64,000 nucleotides of DNA from Hyparrhenia diplandra (taxonomy: Eukaryota > Streptophyta > Magnoliopsida > Poales > Poaceae), in contig JADLZK010008230.1 of assembly GCA_015847255.1 (NCBI GenBank), positions 248,001-312,000 on the forward strand, in the 5' to 3' direction. The translations under genes and the position numbers were made by a program. Below the pieces are notes generated by a model that saw only the letters and a list, made by a program, of their open reading frames with translations, searched no databases and was not told where the DNA came from. Shown here piece by piece: positions 23,799-34,335 of the stretch (the first letter of the stretch is position 1; the number at the start of each line of letters is the position of its first letter).

Positions 23799-24643
23799 GT
23801 TACTGTAAGATGAATTTTTGGCATTTTGTACTTCTATATACATAGCCAAATGAGGCCTAATTTAGCAAGGACATGATGTCTAAAACAATATGGGCTATGT
23901 AAATATTTGGGCATTAATGGTGTACTAAAATTGCCTAATAACCATCAATTGGCACAAGGGCTAATTAACGCCATATTGGGCTCGTGCATATGACCCATAG
24001 CTAAATGGCATATGAGTGGCTTGCCGAGAGTACTAGGCCCATGATCAGCTTTTTAATAAAATGATTAGTGTAGTGCTAATTAAGCCCATTGCCCAACGTA
24101 CACATGTACAAAGACAATCGTTGTGGCATAAGAATTTTGACTGGTTTACGCCGGCATGCCCAGACCGTGTACTTGAAGATTACTTGGGCTGATTAGCACC
24201 GGCCATTAGCAGCCCCTAATCTTAAGTGTGGGCCTCCAAGGAGTGGTTTGTGCATGGCCCATGCAAAGCGTGTACATGTACGCACTTGTTATCTTCTTTG
24301 CCTAAGCTAGCAAAGTGTGTGCACACGTGTGTGCCTCTTCTTCAGCCCGCTATACGTACGCACTCGTATTCAGCTGGGTCCACTGGTCAGCCAGCTGGCT
24401 ATACTATCAGATGAGTGCCGTAACAAATGGTGAAGAGATAAGCTTCATAAGAGATAAGATCAATTCAAATTTCAAAGCCCAGCGCTTGGCCCTTGCCGCT
24501 CGGAAGCAAGGCGGCCAATTCAAATTTGAAATGAGTCATCGCCGCGCGTCCACATTTCTCGGCACCGAGACGCTCCTCCACAACGGACTGATGGCGGCGC
24601 ATTGTGGGAACCGCCTCAACCCTGTGCTGCCCTAGCTCCTGCC

Positions 24644-24650
24644 TATAAAA
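24644..24650 (+). promoter_or_regulatory. TATA box of 5' LTR
   Basis: TATAAAA in a CCTGC context. The equivalent site in the 3' LTR is 35176-35182. The A run after it differs by two bases between LTRs. Confidence 0.65.
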
Positions 24651-24808
24651 AAGGAGAGTACACATTCCATCTTCGGGGAGCAAAACTTCAATATGCCGCC
24701 GCCAGGCTAGCTGCTACACACATTCAATCTCCATCACGCCGCCGCCAGGCTGCACACGCAAAGGCAGCAAAACTTCTTCAATATGCCGCCGCCCTGCTAG
24801 TTGCACAC

Positions 24809-25351
24809 ATGCACTCCATTATCCACGCCGGCGCCCACACATACACCGCCGGCAATCTATCACGGCAGCGACGTCGTCGACCTCCTCGGCGCCCTCAACG
24901 TCGTCAACACCATCGTAAGCACTTCATCTTCTCCGGCAAGATCGTCAACGGCGTAATCGGCAAGCCGTACATCTACAGCACCGTCTCCGGCAAGATCATC
25001 AACCGTGTCTCCGGCAAGCCGAACATCTACGGCATCGTCTCCGGCGAGATCGTCAACCACTGGCGAACTAGCGAGGCTCATGGCCCAAGCACACAGCGGT
25101 CAGCTGTACCATCGCCGGAACGACGACGTCCACGGCAAGCGGCGACCATATGCAAGAGATCAGGCATTCCCCGCACCAGTGTGGCGACGACTCCGCTCGG
25201 CACATCCACGACGGCCCGATGCCAAAAGTGTACGCGCGGCGATGAACCGGCAGATCAGAGGCCACGGCAAGCATGCACACGGCGGCAAGCTGCATCGGCG
25301 ACGTCTACAGTGAGCGTGGCAAGACTGGCCAGCAGCGCCGCGTGGTGTTGA
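24809..25351 (+). other. GC-rich ORF inside the LTR (180 codons), possible captured or LTR-encoded peptide
   Basis: The same ORF occurs at 35342-35884 in the 3' LTR. Its central part has strong C/G third positions and contains 2.5 copies of an 18-residue unit (SGKIVNGVIGKPYIYSTV, SGKIINRVSGKPNIYGIV). Flanking parts are Arg/Thr-rich and read like an out-of-frame translation; in another frame the upstream 60 bp give HGSDVVDLLGALNVVNTIV. A gene fragment carried by the LTR is possible. No family is recognised, and no expression evidence can be read from sequence. Confidence 0.25.
24930..25063 (+). repeat. 54-bp tandem repeat, 2.5 copies
   Basis: TCTCCGGCAAGATC(G/A)TCAAC units start at 24930, 24984 and 25038. 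Exactly 54-bp spacing keeps an 18-codon frame. Repeated at 35463 onward in the 3' LTR. Confidence 0.9.
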
Positions 25352-26665
25352 TCTCTTCTAGGCGGCGGTCGTGTCAGCCCTGCAACAACGACGGCCCCGA
25401 CAACCATCTCGACGGTGGCGACCACTTAAGATCGCCCTTTCGTACACCGGCGGTGACCACTACTGCTCTACACAACGGCTCGGCGGCGAAGGCATACGTG
25501 TGGGCGGCTCGGCAATCGGCAATCTGCCATGGCACGGTGACGGCGGCCCGGATCAACGGCCAGCACAGCAGAGAAGAAGATACGATGATGGTCGTCCGTG
25601 GCTTGGCGATGGCATCCCGGCGAAAACACAGTGCCCAGCAGCAAGATTGGCCAGCAGCAGGCTTGGTACGTGCAACATCAAGGAAAAGATGCAAGCAAGA
25701 ACGGCGCTGGAGCGACGGCGGCGGCGCAGCAGTATGGCCCGGCAATGGCCCAACGTGGCACTAGTGAGTCCGGCGACGATGGCAGGAACGGCGCTGGAGC
25801 TACGGCGGTGTGGCAGAGCAGTACGGCCCGGCAATGGCAGCGGTGGCCGGGTTGAACGATAGAATGACCATGGTGGCGGAGTAGTGCGGCCGGATAATAG
25901 CCCACCTCGGCATACTTCAATTCATACATGTACTTGTACAATATACACACACTGTATACGGCAAAGAATCAAATGAAAAACAAATGGTCTACAGTATCAT
26001 GCATGCAAAGCCTATAGACGTTTGTAAGTTGTAACTATATGTGCACAAGAAGCTAGCCAGGAAGCTAGTAAGTCAGGCCCGACGGCGAGCGTACGTGCGG
26101 CGGCTCCATGACACAGCATATCCACGACGACCACCACGGCGCGGCAGCCCGGCGAGAGCTTCCTCTGCATCCTGATAGGCCATGGGCTTGGCAGTGCTCA
26201 TCACGTCAATAGAGCAGCCCATGATGATCGAGCATGCCGTCCTCAAGCAGGAATCTGAGCACCATACAAATGTCATACATGCAAGTCATATATGCACGAG
26301 CGATGAGCTAGCTCGACATGTTCTGGGTTGAGTCACCAAAATCAAGTTAGCACTTACTCATCAACTACTAGTAATGCTTGGCCAATCGACGGCCCGTATC
26401 ACAGTGGCCGCTGGGCCCATTCAGGCCGCGGGCTCTTACAGGCCCGGAGCTCGACTTCACACGAAAATATTCTAAATCATGTCAAAGCGCTCAAGTTCAC
26501 GCCAAGATATGTAAATTGGCGGGCTGATTAAGTATCACGCCAAAGATCTCAAAAGTTTACATGAATGAGAAATCTCCTAAGTGTGTCATGAGCACAAGTC
26601 TCACATTCACCATCTACCATGTTTCGCACCGTCAAGGCCGGTGACCATATGAAGTCATTTTCTTC

Positions 26666-26815
26666 CCCGCATAACCGACGAGGCTGGGGACGTTTGTTTC
26701 CGTGACCGGCGAGGCCGGAATCATTGTTCGTGACCGACGAGGCCGAACACTTGACTTCATTTTGGGATCCGCACGGCGAGGCGGATACCTTTGCTAGAGG
26801 CCGACGAGGCTCTAG
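26666..26815 (+). repeat. Cluster of (C)GACGAGGC motifs
   Basis: CCGACGAGGC or close variants recur five times at roughly 25-45 bp spacing. The matching stretch of the 3' LTR (37200-37345) has the same motifs, with most of the inter-LTR differences falling here. Confidence 0.8.
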
Positions 26816-27063
26816 CACTTCACCATTCTATTCATTTGTGCTCATGCATATATTTGAGAGACAACTCTTTGTTTATTCAGAGGCGACAATGACCATCAGC
26901 ATAGCTTAATCGGAGGTATTCCGCGGCTTAATGCCCGGATGTAATTAATTGGAGGTCTTCGAGGCCCCATGAACCAGAAGTCACGCAATCACCGATTGTC
27001 GGATGAGGCTCGGCGCAAATATATTTTAAGTGGGAAATTGTACTTTGTAATTCTCTCGTGAAT

Positions 27064-27069
27064 AATAAA
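27064..27069 (+). terminator. Polyadenylation signal of the LTR
   Basis: AATAAA in GAATAATAAAGTG. The copy that would end the genomic transcript is at 37598-37603. Confidence 0.6.
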
Positions 27070-27236
27070 GTGATATTTCCCTGAACTTTTGTCCATTGTG
27101 TATTTTATTGCACATTTACTTTATTTGTATACGAATGTATACTTGGCACGCCAGCGCTTAATAGTACTAAGTAGTACGACCCAAAAACACTGAGAGAGAT
27201 CCGCCCTTAGCGATTTTTTTCGTCGCGAAACAAAAA

Positions 27237-27254
27237 TGGCACGCCCAGTGGGAC
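27237..27254 (+). promoter_or_regulatory. Primer binding site
   Basis: TGGCACGCCCAGTGGGAC begins 4 nt after the 5' LTR. It starts with TGG, complementary to the CCA end of a tRNA, as expected for minus-strand priming. I cannot name the tRNA. Confidence 0.75.
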
Positions 27255-29140
27255 ATGGTTCTCCTCCCATCTTTGCTATGCTCGATGGTCAAAAAAAAAT
27301 GTTGTCGTCTCCTGAGATCTACATGTTGTGCTGACGAAAATTTCAAGTGCAAGAGGTTGAGTGGGCTAATGTTTTTGGGCAAGTATGCTTGCCTATTTTG
27401 ATAGCCCTAGAGCCGTGGATCATATGATGCAATTTTGGACTTCTCCACTTGTCTATTCGCTTGTGGCATAATACATATGCCCAGCTGTATGCCAAGGCTA
27501 AAAAAACATATGAGGACCTTATTTATGATCAAGAGTCGCTCAAGGCTTTTTGTTATGGTGCCGAAGTCAACAAACATGCACGTCAGGGCCTCCAATGCAA
27601 ATGGAATTTTGCATTGCTCAAGCTGGAGTTATGGCGGAAGGCTGGCTAAGTTTGCAGTTACACCTGCTAATGGCTCAGCCAAGAATCGGAGAATCATCCT
27701 AAAAAATCCAAGTCCTTGATTCATAAGGAGATTGCTGGGAAGCTCTATGTCATGTGCATGCGAAGCTATTCTCGACAGGGCTTACATACATAGATTAAAC
27801 TGTGCAAACAAATGAGTAGCATGATCTAGTGATGCCCCTTCTCCCAATGCTCATGAAAAGGTTGCATCATTTGCTAATAAGCATGCTAGAACCATCAAAA
27901 GATCAAGAAGAAGGCAATACCATTCCCATAGATGAGTCAAATATTGTGAGTGGTGTGAAATAACTTGGCCCCATCAAAGGCCAATTAAGTGCCTAAAAAG
28001 GTGCTCAACATGAAGGGAAACACTAGGCGACTACAAACTTGCATTCATCATTGACCAAACAATTGTGGGCACTTATGTGGAAGGGTCAACCAAAGATGAT
28101 CTCGATGTCATGATAGAGACCAAGTAGGCAGTACATGCTACCCAAGTTTGTCTTGTAGTTCAAAGGTGACAACTATTTTTCTATGAGAAAACACATTTCT
28201 CATCGTGGGCTAGTTTTTCCCAAGTACTGGGGGCAACCTTCGAGGTTCAAGAAACAAAACAAGCAACCTCAGAGATTACACAACTTCGATAATGGAAGAA
28301 CATGAAACACGCCTCGAGCTAAAAGTTGTTTAACCTGGCCCTTTATGGTGGCATTGATGTGACTAGGTCACAATTTTTTATATATATATCCCATCTTGAA
28401 GCTGAGGCAGCTGTCCTTGACAAAGCCTAAGAGGTCGATTCTTCACGCCCATGTGCTTGGGGGGCATCTCCAAGGTCGCCCTGAAAAGGTGAAGCAAGGT
28501 TGCTATTTCACCTCTAGAACTGGGGGCAAGCACCTAAAGTTGCCTTGTATAGCTGGGGGCATCCCGAAGGTAGCTCTGAAAGGAAGATGAAGCGAGACAA
28601 TCTAATCCCCTATCTAAAACCACGAGTACAACGCACCAATTCAAAAGTACCCTGAGTAGGGATGAAGTACTTGATTACAATGCGTGTTCCATCTTCCAAG
28701 CCAAGGAGCTCGTCATATTGAGCCCTAGAAATTCAACATGAGGGTCACCCATGGAAATCTTGCTCCTTGTTAAAATGCACCTGTGGAGCAGTCAAAGTTA
28801 GATGGTTCATCTCAATCATGCAAATGGAACCTCACCACTTCTATTGGGAGCTTCAACCCACTAGCTTGTTTTATCAAAGTCGTCATTACAAGCTTCAACG
28901 CCACTACTAGCTTCAAGTTGTTGAGAACTAGGGCAACTTACCACCTGCCCAAGAAATAAGAAACAATGTTATGAAGTAAAAAAACGTCTATGGTGTCTTC
29001 TCATGGCGAAGTGAAAAATGTAATCCCTTCCCTTGACAAGTAAAAGATGGTGTACAACACATCAACCTGGAGTTGGTTGAAATAAACATTGGGAGTGCTA
29101 AAGATCCATGGCCCACCCTCATCAGCACCACCCTTATGCC
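27255..29140 (+). other. Decayed gag/protease region of the gypsy element
   Basis: No ORF longer than about 95 codons, and no zinc knuckle or protease motif seen. Position between primer site and RT implies gag-pro, now unreadable. Recurrent CTGGGGGCA motifs are scattered through it. Confidence 0.5.
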
Positions 29141-30125
29141 TAAGGAACATGAAGAATGGACAACTTTAAAGCAACACCATTTGCATGGTCCTACATGGAG
29201 ATGAGACTAGTCTAGACCCAAGCATTGCCACTCATGCATATGTTGGTGATAGATTCTCAATATCGCCCTATAAATGAACAATTGATGTGTCATTTTGCCG
29301 ACCAAGATCACAAAATGACATAGTGGCCAACTATTGATGGGTTTATAAAAGAAGTACAATATTCTGACGGCTCACAGATATAGCGCCAATAACAAAAGAA
29401 AAAGGCATGTCTAGCTGTGCATGGGCTCTCGCCATCTAAACCATACTTGCTCGAAAGATGATTTTGCCCCTCTCTTGTGATGGAGATGGTTATTGATGCC
29501 ACCGTGAGTTATGGTGCCCTACCATTCATGCGATTGAGCTACAACATCGAGCCCGCTTGTACCCGGGTCTGTTAGCCAACATACCCGAAGCTTTCTTCAA
29601 CAACAAACATAAGGAAGGCGTCCCACTATCCTTCCACATCAACAAAATTGGGGACATCACCATGCCTCCCTAGTCCTATACATATGCTGATGGTTTCTGG
29701 CATCACTTCTACATCAACGACATTAGGAGAGTCTCATCCCTTGTCTCCTGTAATGTAATGGTTTTGTGGCATCGCCTTCTACATCAACAATGCTGGGGGC
29801 ATCACCATGCCCTGCTCCTTTATGATACGTATGGCCTTCTAGTGTCACTTTTATGCCTTCTTGGTGTGCACTCACCATTGTGCCATTGGGCCACCTTTTG
29901 CAAGAAACAAAAAAGAGGCTTTCACCTTCCAAGATTCAGCCTCAATAGAAAAGACACCCATTGATACAGTGGCACAACCTACTGCTTCTATTGGTGCCCT
30001 TCTTTCTCAAGTCACTAATGATGGAAAAGATGTGGCATGTTACTACCTCACATAACGTTAGGGGCTGAATGCATTTGCTCCCCAATTGAAAGCTATGACT
30101 ACCACTCATATTTGCCCTAAAGAAA
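29141..30125 (+). pseudogene. Reverse transcriptase and first RNase H, shattered
   Basis: Short matches in shifting frames follow the usual gypsy order: LDPSIATHA near 29217, GFIKEVQYSD near 29340, MVIDATVSYGALPF near 29490, then RNase H pieces AQPTASIGALLSQVT and DGKDVACYYLT at 29970-30055. No YVDD box was found and stops lie between the blocks. Not functional. Confidence 0.75.
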
Positions 30126-31076
30126 TTGCGGCATTATTTATTATTCCATGAGGTCCAACTCATTGCGAGAGCAGACCCTATCAAGTATGTCCTTAGCCAA
30201 CCAGTCCTCACTGGAAGGATAGGCAAGTGGGCTTTACTGATGATGGAGTATGACATCACTTATGTACCACAAAAGGCTGTCAAAGGGCAAGCTTTGGCGG
30301 ATTTCCTCGCGGCACATCCAATCCCAGATGACTCCCCATTGATCACGGACCTACCAGATGAAGAAGTGTTCGAAGTCGATGTTGAGGCCCCTTGGGAGCT
30401 ATACTTCGATGGAGCGGCCCGCACCGAATACGGCCCCGATAAGATGAAAAAGAAGAGCGGCGCGGGGATAGTATTCAAAACTCCTCGAGGAGATACAATG
30501 CACCACTCATTCTCTTTGCTTAAAGAAGAATGCTCCAACAATGAAGCAGAATATGAGTCTCTCATCTTTGGGCTCTTGCTAGCCCTCTCTATGGACATTC
30601 GTGTCCTACATGCATACGGGGACTCTCAACTCATCGTGAGGCAAGTGAATGGAATCTATGAAGTTCGTAAGCCCGAGTTAAAGTCATACCATGCGGTTGC
30701 ATGCAAGCTCATGGACAAGTTTGAGCATATTCAAATTAGCCATATCCCTCGAAGTGGAAATGCATCCGCCGGACGCTTTAGCCAAACTTGCGGCTTCCTA
30801 GCCCTTCACGATGGGGAATCAAATATAAAAGTAGAAGAAAGATGGCTCCTCCCGGCGTACTTGATCTCATCCCGAGAAAATGGTAATGTAAACATCGTGA
30901 CTACAACCAATGTTCATGATCAAGATTGGCGCAAACCATTCCTCAACTATTTCAAGCATGGGATACTTCCAAGAGACCTTGTCGAACGTCGCCAGTTTTT
31001 ACGGCGTGTCCCGTCTTACATCTTCAAAGCTGGAGTGTTATACAGGCGTTCCTTTGGCCATCAACTACACCTCTGA
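30126..31076 (+). pseudogene. RNase H tail plus second (aRNH) RNase H domain
   Basis: The 316-codon open stretch begins with the end of the RT-linked RNase H (KYVLSQPVLTGRIGKWAL, MEYDITYVPQKAVKGQALAD). A second RNase H follows with catalytic residues in LYFDGAAR, ECSNNEAEYESL and AYGDSQLI. The fourth acidic site is lost: an extra base near 30769 and a missing base near 30799 shift a 10-residue window, so DALAKLA lies in the +1 frame. The ORF stays open because the two changes compensate. It ends near the linker to integrase (LYRRSFGHQLHL then stop). Confidence 0.8.
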
Positions 31077-31079
31077 TTC

Positions 31080-32173
31080 CTTTCTCGAGAAGAGGTTGAT
31101 AAAGCCCTTAAAGAGGTTCATTCTAGAGTGTGTGGTGGGCACCAAAGCAGGTAAAAAATGTACCACAACATCAAACTCATGGGATACTATTGGCCAGGAA
31201 TGATGGCTGATTGCATCAAAATAGCACGGTCTTGTCATGAATGCCAAATACACGGAGATTTCAAGCACCACCCGGTCTCTCTTCATCCTACCATACCCTC
31301 ATGGCCGTTTGATGCTTGGGGCATTGATGTGATTGGCATGGTCGAACCACCATCTTCATGGGGCCATCGCTTCATCTTAGCGGCCACCGATTATTTCTCA
31401 AGATGGGCTGAAGCAATTCCATTGAGAGAAGTTAAGTCTGATAATGTCATTAACTTCATTGAGCGACACATCATCTATCATTTTGGCATACCTCGTCGAA
31501 TAACATCTGATAATGGAAAAGCCTTTACATCCACCAAGATAGCAAGATTTGCAAGCAAATACAAGATTGAGTGGAGCGCTCCACGGGTTATTACCCTCAA
31601 GCAAACGGCCTAGCAGAGGCCTTTAGCAAAACGCTTGGTGAGATCCTGAAGAAGACGATCGCAAAACACAAGCGAGATTGGCATGACCGCTTGTATGAAG
31701 CCTTGTGGGCATATCGTGTCACCGTCCGATCGCCTACCCAGTCAACTCCGTATTCGCCGGTGTTTGGCACAGAAGTCGTATTACCACTAGAGGTGGAGCT
31801 CTCGGCACTTCGAGTCGCCATCCATGATGAGCTTATGCAAGATGAGCAAATTCGCCTCAGATTCCAAGAGCTGGATGCACTTGAAGAGCGTCGCCTGGAT
31901 GCGCTACAAAACCTCGAGTTCTATCGCCGGAACATGTCACGAGCATATGACAAGCTTGTAAGGCCAAGAGTCTTCAAGAAGGGAGACACGGTGCTAGCAC
32001 GCCGATGACCCATTATCCTGTCCAAAAGCAAAGGGAAATTTGACCCAAAATGGGAAGGGCCCTATGTTGTAGAGCAAGTCTACAATGGAGGCGCCTACCA
32101 ATTGATTGATCATGCGGGCGTTCGGCCAATGCCTCCTATCAATGGCCGATACCTTAAAAAATATTTTGTTTAA
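31080..32173 (+). pseudogene. Integrase, frameshifted and with a nonsense codon
   Basis: Zinc-binding remnant (SCHECQIHGDF) is followed by the DDE core: Asp in WGIDVIGMVEPP, Asp in RITSDNGKAFTS, and Glu in YYPQANGLAEAF. A 1-base loss near 31578 shifts the frame between the second Asp and the Glu. A TGA at 32005-32007 interrupts the C-terminal part (KGDTVLARR, then the GKFDPKWEGPYVV segment), whose own stop is TAA 32171-32173. Needed for insertion of element cDNA; this copy cannot supply it. Confidence 0.85.
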
Positions 32174-32746
32174 AAAAAACAAAAAAAAATGCACTAAGGA
32201 ATGCTACACCCCTCCTTTGATAAATTCAATGAAAGGTAGGGATGCAGCCCCTTAGTCTCCTTTTATTTTCTCTTTCAAAAAAAAAGGCATCAAATTGCCC
32301 ATATAAAACGGCTTCCCCAAAACATCATCAAGCTGGTGACTTAAGATTTGTACACTCGAGAGCTCAACAACAGGCGAGATGTTCAACCAACACAATGCAC
32401 AAAGGCACATGCTAAGTGTGTGGGACCGAACATTGAAGGCCAATCTGATTTTGATCCAAGGTTGTCCAAGTCTCAGTATACCCCGTACTACCTCTCGCCA
32501 CATCCGGCGGAGCCATCCACATATGGCGAAGACTATAGGAACAAGAGCAGCATGAGGGCTACCTGCCCCAACAAAAGTTGAGGTGCAAGTGTGCGGCTTC
32601 TTGCCACCCCAACATTTCAACAAGGGACTTGAAAAAAAAAGAGAATAATGCCCGCGAGGTTTAGTCTCACATAGTGTGGAAGGTGGGATCTCGAAAGCCT
32701 AGGGTAGCTTCCAAGAAAAGTCGCAAGGCGTCAAAAAAAAAAAAGT

Positions 32747-32808
32747 CCAAGCAAATCAATGGACAAGTCAAAATGTCCAAGCAAATCAATGGACAAGTCA
32801 AAAAAAAA
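32747..32808 (+). repeat. 31-bp tandem duplication
   Basis: GTCCAAGCAAATCAATGGAC followed by AAGTCAAAA occurs twice in a row. Confidence 0.9.
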
Positions 32809-33258
32809 TGATTCAAGCTCAAGTCAATCAAAAAGGAGCACCGGTTGTGCTTTGGAGGGCGACCACCTTCCATCACCCTCGCAGAAAAGTGAGGCATCTC
32901 CAAGCCGTTTGCACCCATAAAACCACTCCATCCCAGCCATACCCAATGTCTCTTGAGGAGTACGGGTCGGCGACTTGTTCTAGCTGAAGTGACAAGTTGG
33001 AGAAGTTTCCAAGGTTACGGGGGCGTCCACCGAACATGTTGTCTTTAATCACGAACACGAGGCAAGGACATCATACACATCATCCCTAAGGTTGAGTTCT
33101 CTTGTGGACTTGTTAGCAGCACCACATAGCTTGATGACCAACGGGAAGCCAACATTTTTTTTAAAAAAAAATCCCCCCAATCAGTTATAATGCCCGACAA
33201 AAGGAAATTCCTTCCTACGTTGATTCGAAAAGCATTTGCCAAAAGGATTGCATATTCA

Positions 33259-33485
33259 TCGGGAGCAGTGAAACATACCATAGTGGTTCTGCGGATCTGT
33301 GAAACCCGCCGATTCTATCACCGGGCGCCATAACAGCTAAATGGCGGGTAGAATTGATAAACGTCATTGATTGGGAGCAGTGAAGCATACCATAGCGGTT
33401 CCTGCGGAGCTGTGAAACCCTTCAATTCTATTGGCTGGCGCTGTAACAGTCCAAACAGCCGCAATAGAGTTGATAAACTCCCCTT
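33259..33485 (+). repeat. Tandem repeat, period about 112 bp
   Basis: Units begin GGGAGCAGTGAA(A/G)CATACC at 33259 and 33371 and run to a shared GTTGATAAAC/ATTGATAAAC end. A third partial unit (GGCTGGCGCCGTGATAGC) is near 33541. Downstream, GTGATATGGAC(T/A)TGCGTCA recurs at about 33650 and 33785, suggesting older units. Confidence 0.85.
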
Positions 33486-33925
33486 GAGAAGTGGCATGGG
33501 CTTTCGCTACGAAACAAGGAAGATTATGGGTGCTTTTATTGGCTGGCGCCGTGATAGCATAACGGCCGCAATGGAACATCCATGATGACTGGAAACCATA
33601 GTATGGGCTTTCGCTATGGTTACCTAATATTTTCCTTATACTTGTTCCTGTGATATGGACTTGCGTCACAGAAGTTGATCAAGTATATGGTGCACGGCAT
33701 GGTCTTTCGCCGTACAAGATGTGCAATCCCTAATGGTGTATTAATATGAGGCAAGATTGTCGCCGCCTCCATTGAGTACCGTGTGTGATATGGACATGCG
33801 TCATATGCGGTTATGCTTACATGGGGTATGGTTTTTCGCCTCATTGTTCCCTTCTATTCCTACACAAGTGATATGGTTACGTCACACGTGTAGATGAGTA
33901 ATAAGTTCTGAAGACGCGAAAGTGT

Positions 33926-33968
<43 letters not shown>

Positions 33969-34321
33969 AAAGGATGTTTTATTTCCCTTCTCTTGTGGGT
34001 CGAGCACAAATGTGCTGTGAAAAAAAAAGGGCACTGAGTTGTTCACATTTAAAAAGGAAAGATGTGCCCTAGTGCTAAGCAAAGATCTGTAAATCACAAT
34101 GGCCAGCATCAGCTTCGTATACAGGCATTCAGCTTGATCTTTTTGGTGTTTACTTACCACCAAACATGGGTTGACGAGCGAAGATAATTTTTCTGATGTA
34201 AAGTGCTTTCTCGTACCGCAACTATACGGGTGAGGTAGATAAATGTGCCACCGGCGGGGAGCAAATTCATAAATAATTGCACCAAGTCGAGTCCCTGCTC
34301 TTTCATCACAAGAACTCAACT

Positions 34322-34335
34322 TGGTGGGGGGCATT
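34322..34335 (+). promoter_or_regulatory. Polypurine tract
   Basis: TGGTGGGGGGCATT lies immediately before the 3' LTR TG. Primes plus-strand DNA synthesis in this element class. Confidence 0.7.

Larger units (their letters stand above)
23804..27232 (+). repeat. 5' LTR
   Basis: Starts TGTAAGATG, ends GCGAAACA. U3 is about 0.85 kb up to TATAAAA at 24644-24650. AATAAA is at 27064-27069, implying an unusually long R of about 2.4 kb and a short U5. The middle (24.6-25.9 kb) is GC-rich with long overlapping ORFs. Nearly identical to the 3' LTR; most differences are small indels clustered in the last 700 bp. Confidence 0.95.
32174..34335 (+). other. Non-coding 3' interior of the gypsy element
   Basis: No coding. 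Holds several tandem repeats and an A run of about 38 at 33928-33966. A long untranslated, tandem-repeat-rich stretch between integrase and the 3' LTR is typical of Tat/Ogre-like elements. Confidence 0.7.

Noticed and set aside
24602..25862. Long ORFs in several frames in the 5' LTR and their twins in the 3' LTR
   Set aside because: Most are GC composition shadows duplicated because LTRs are duplicated. Only the 54-bp repeat ORF is kept, at low confidence.
28396..28590. CRISPR-like or gene-like repeats with CTGGGGGCA
   Set aside because: Irregular spacing, eukaryotic retrotransposon interior, no leader or spacers.
33882..34334. 150-codon minus-strand ORF with a long Phe run
   Set aside because: Created by the poly(A) tract at 33928-33966 in non-coding element sequence.
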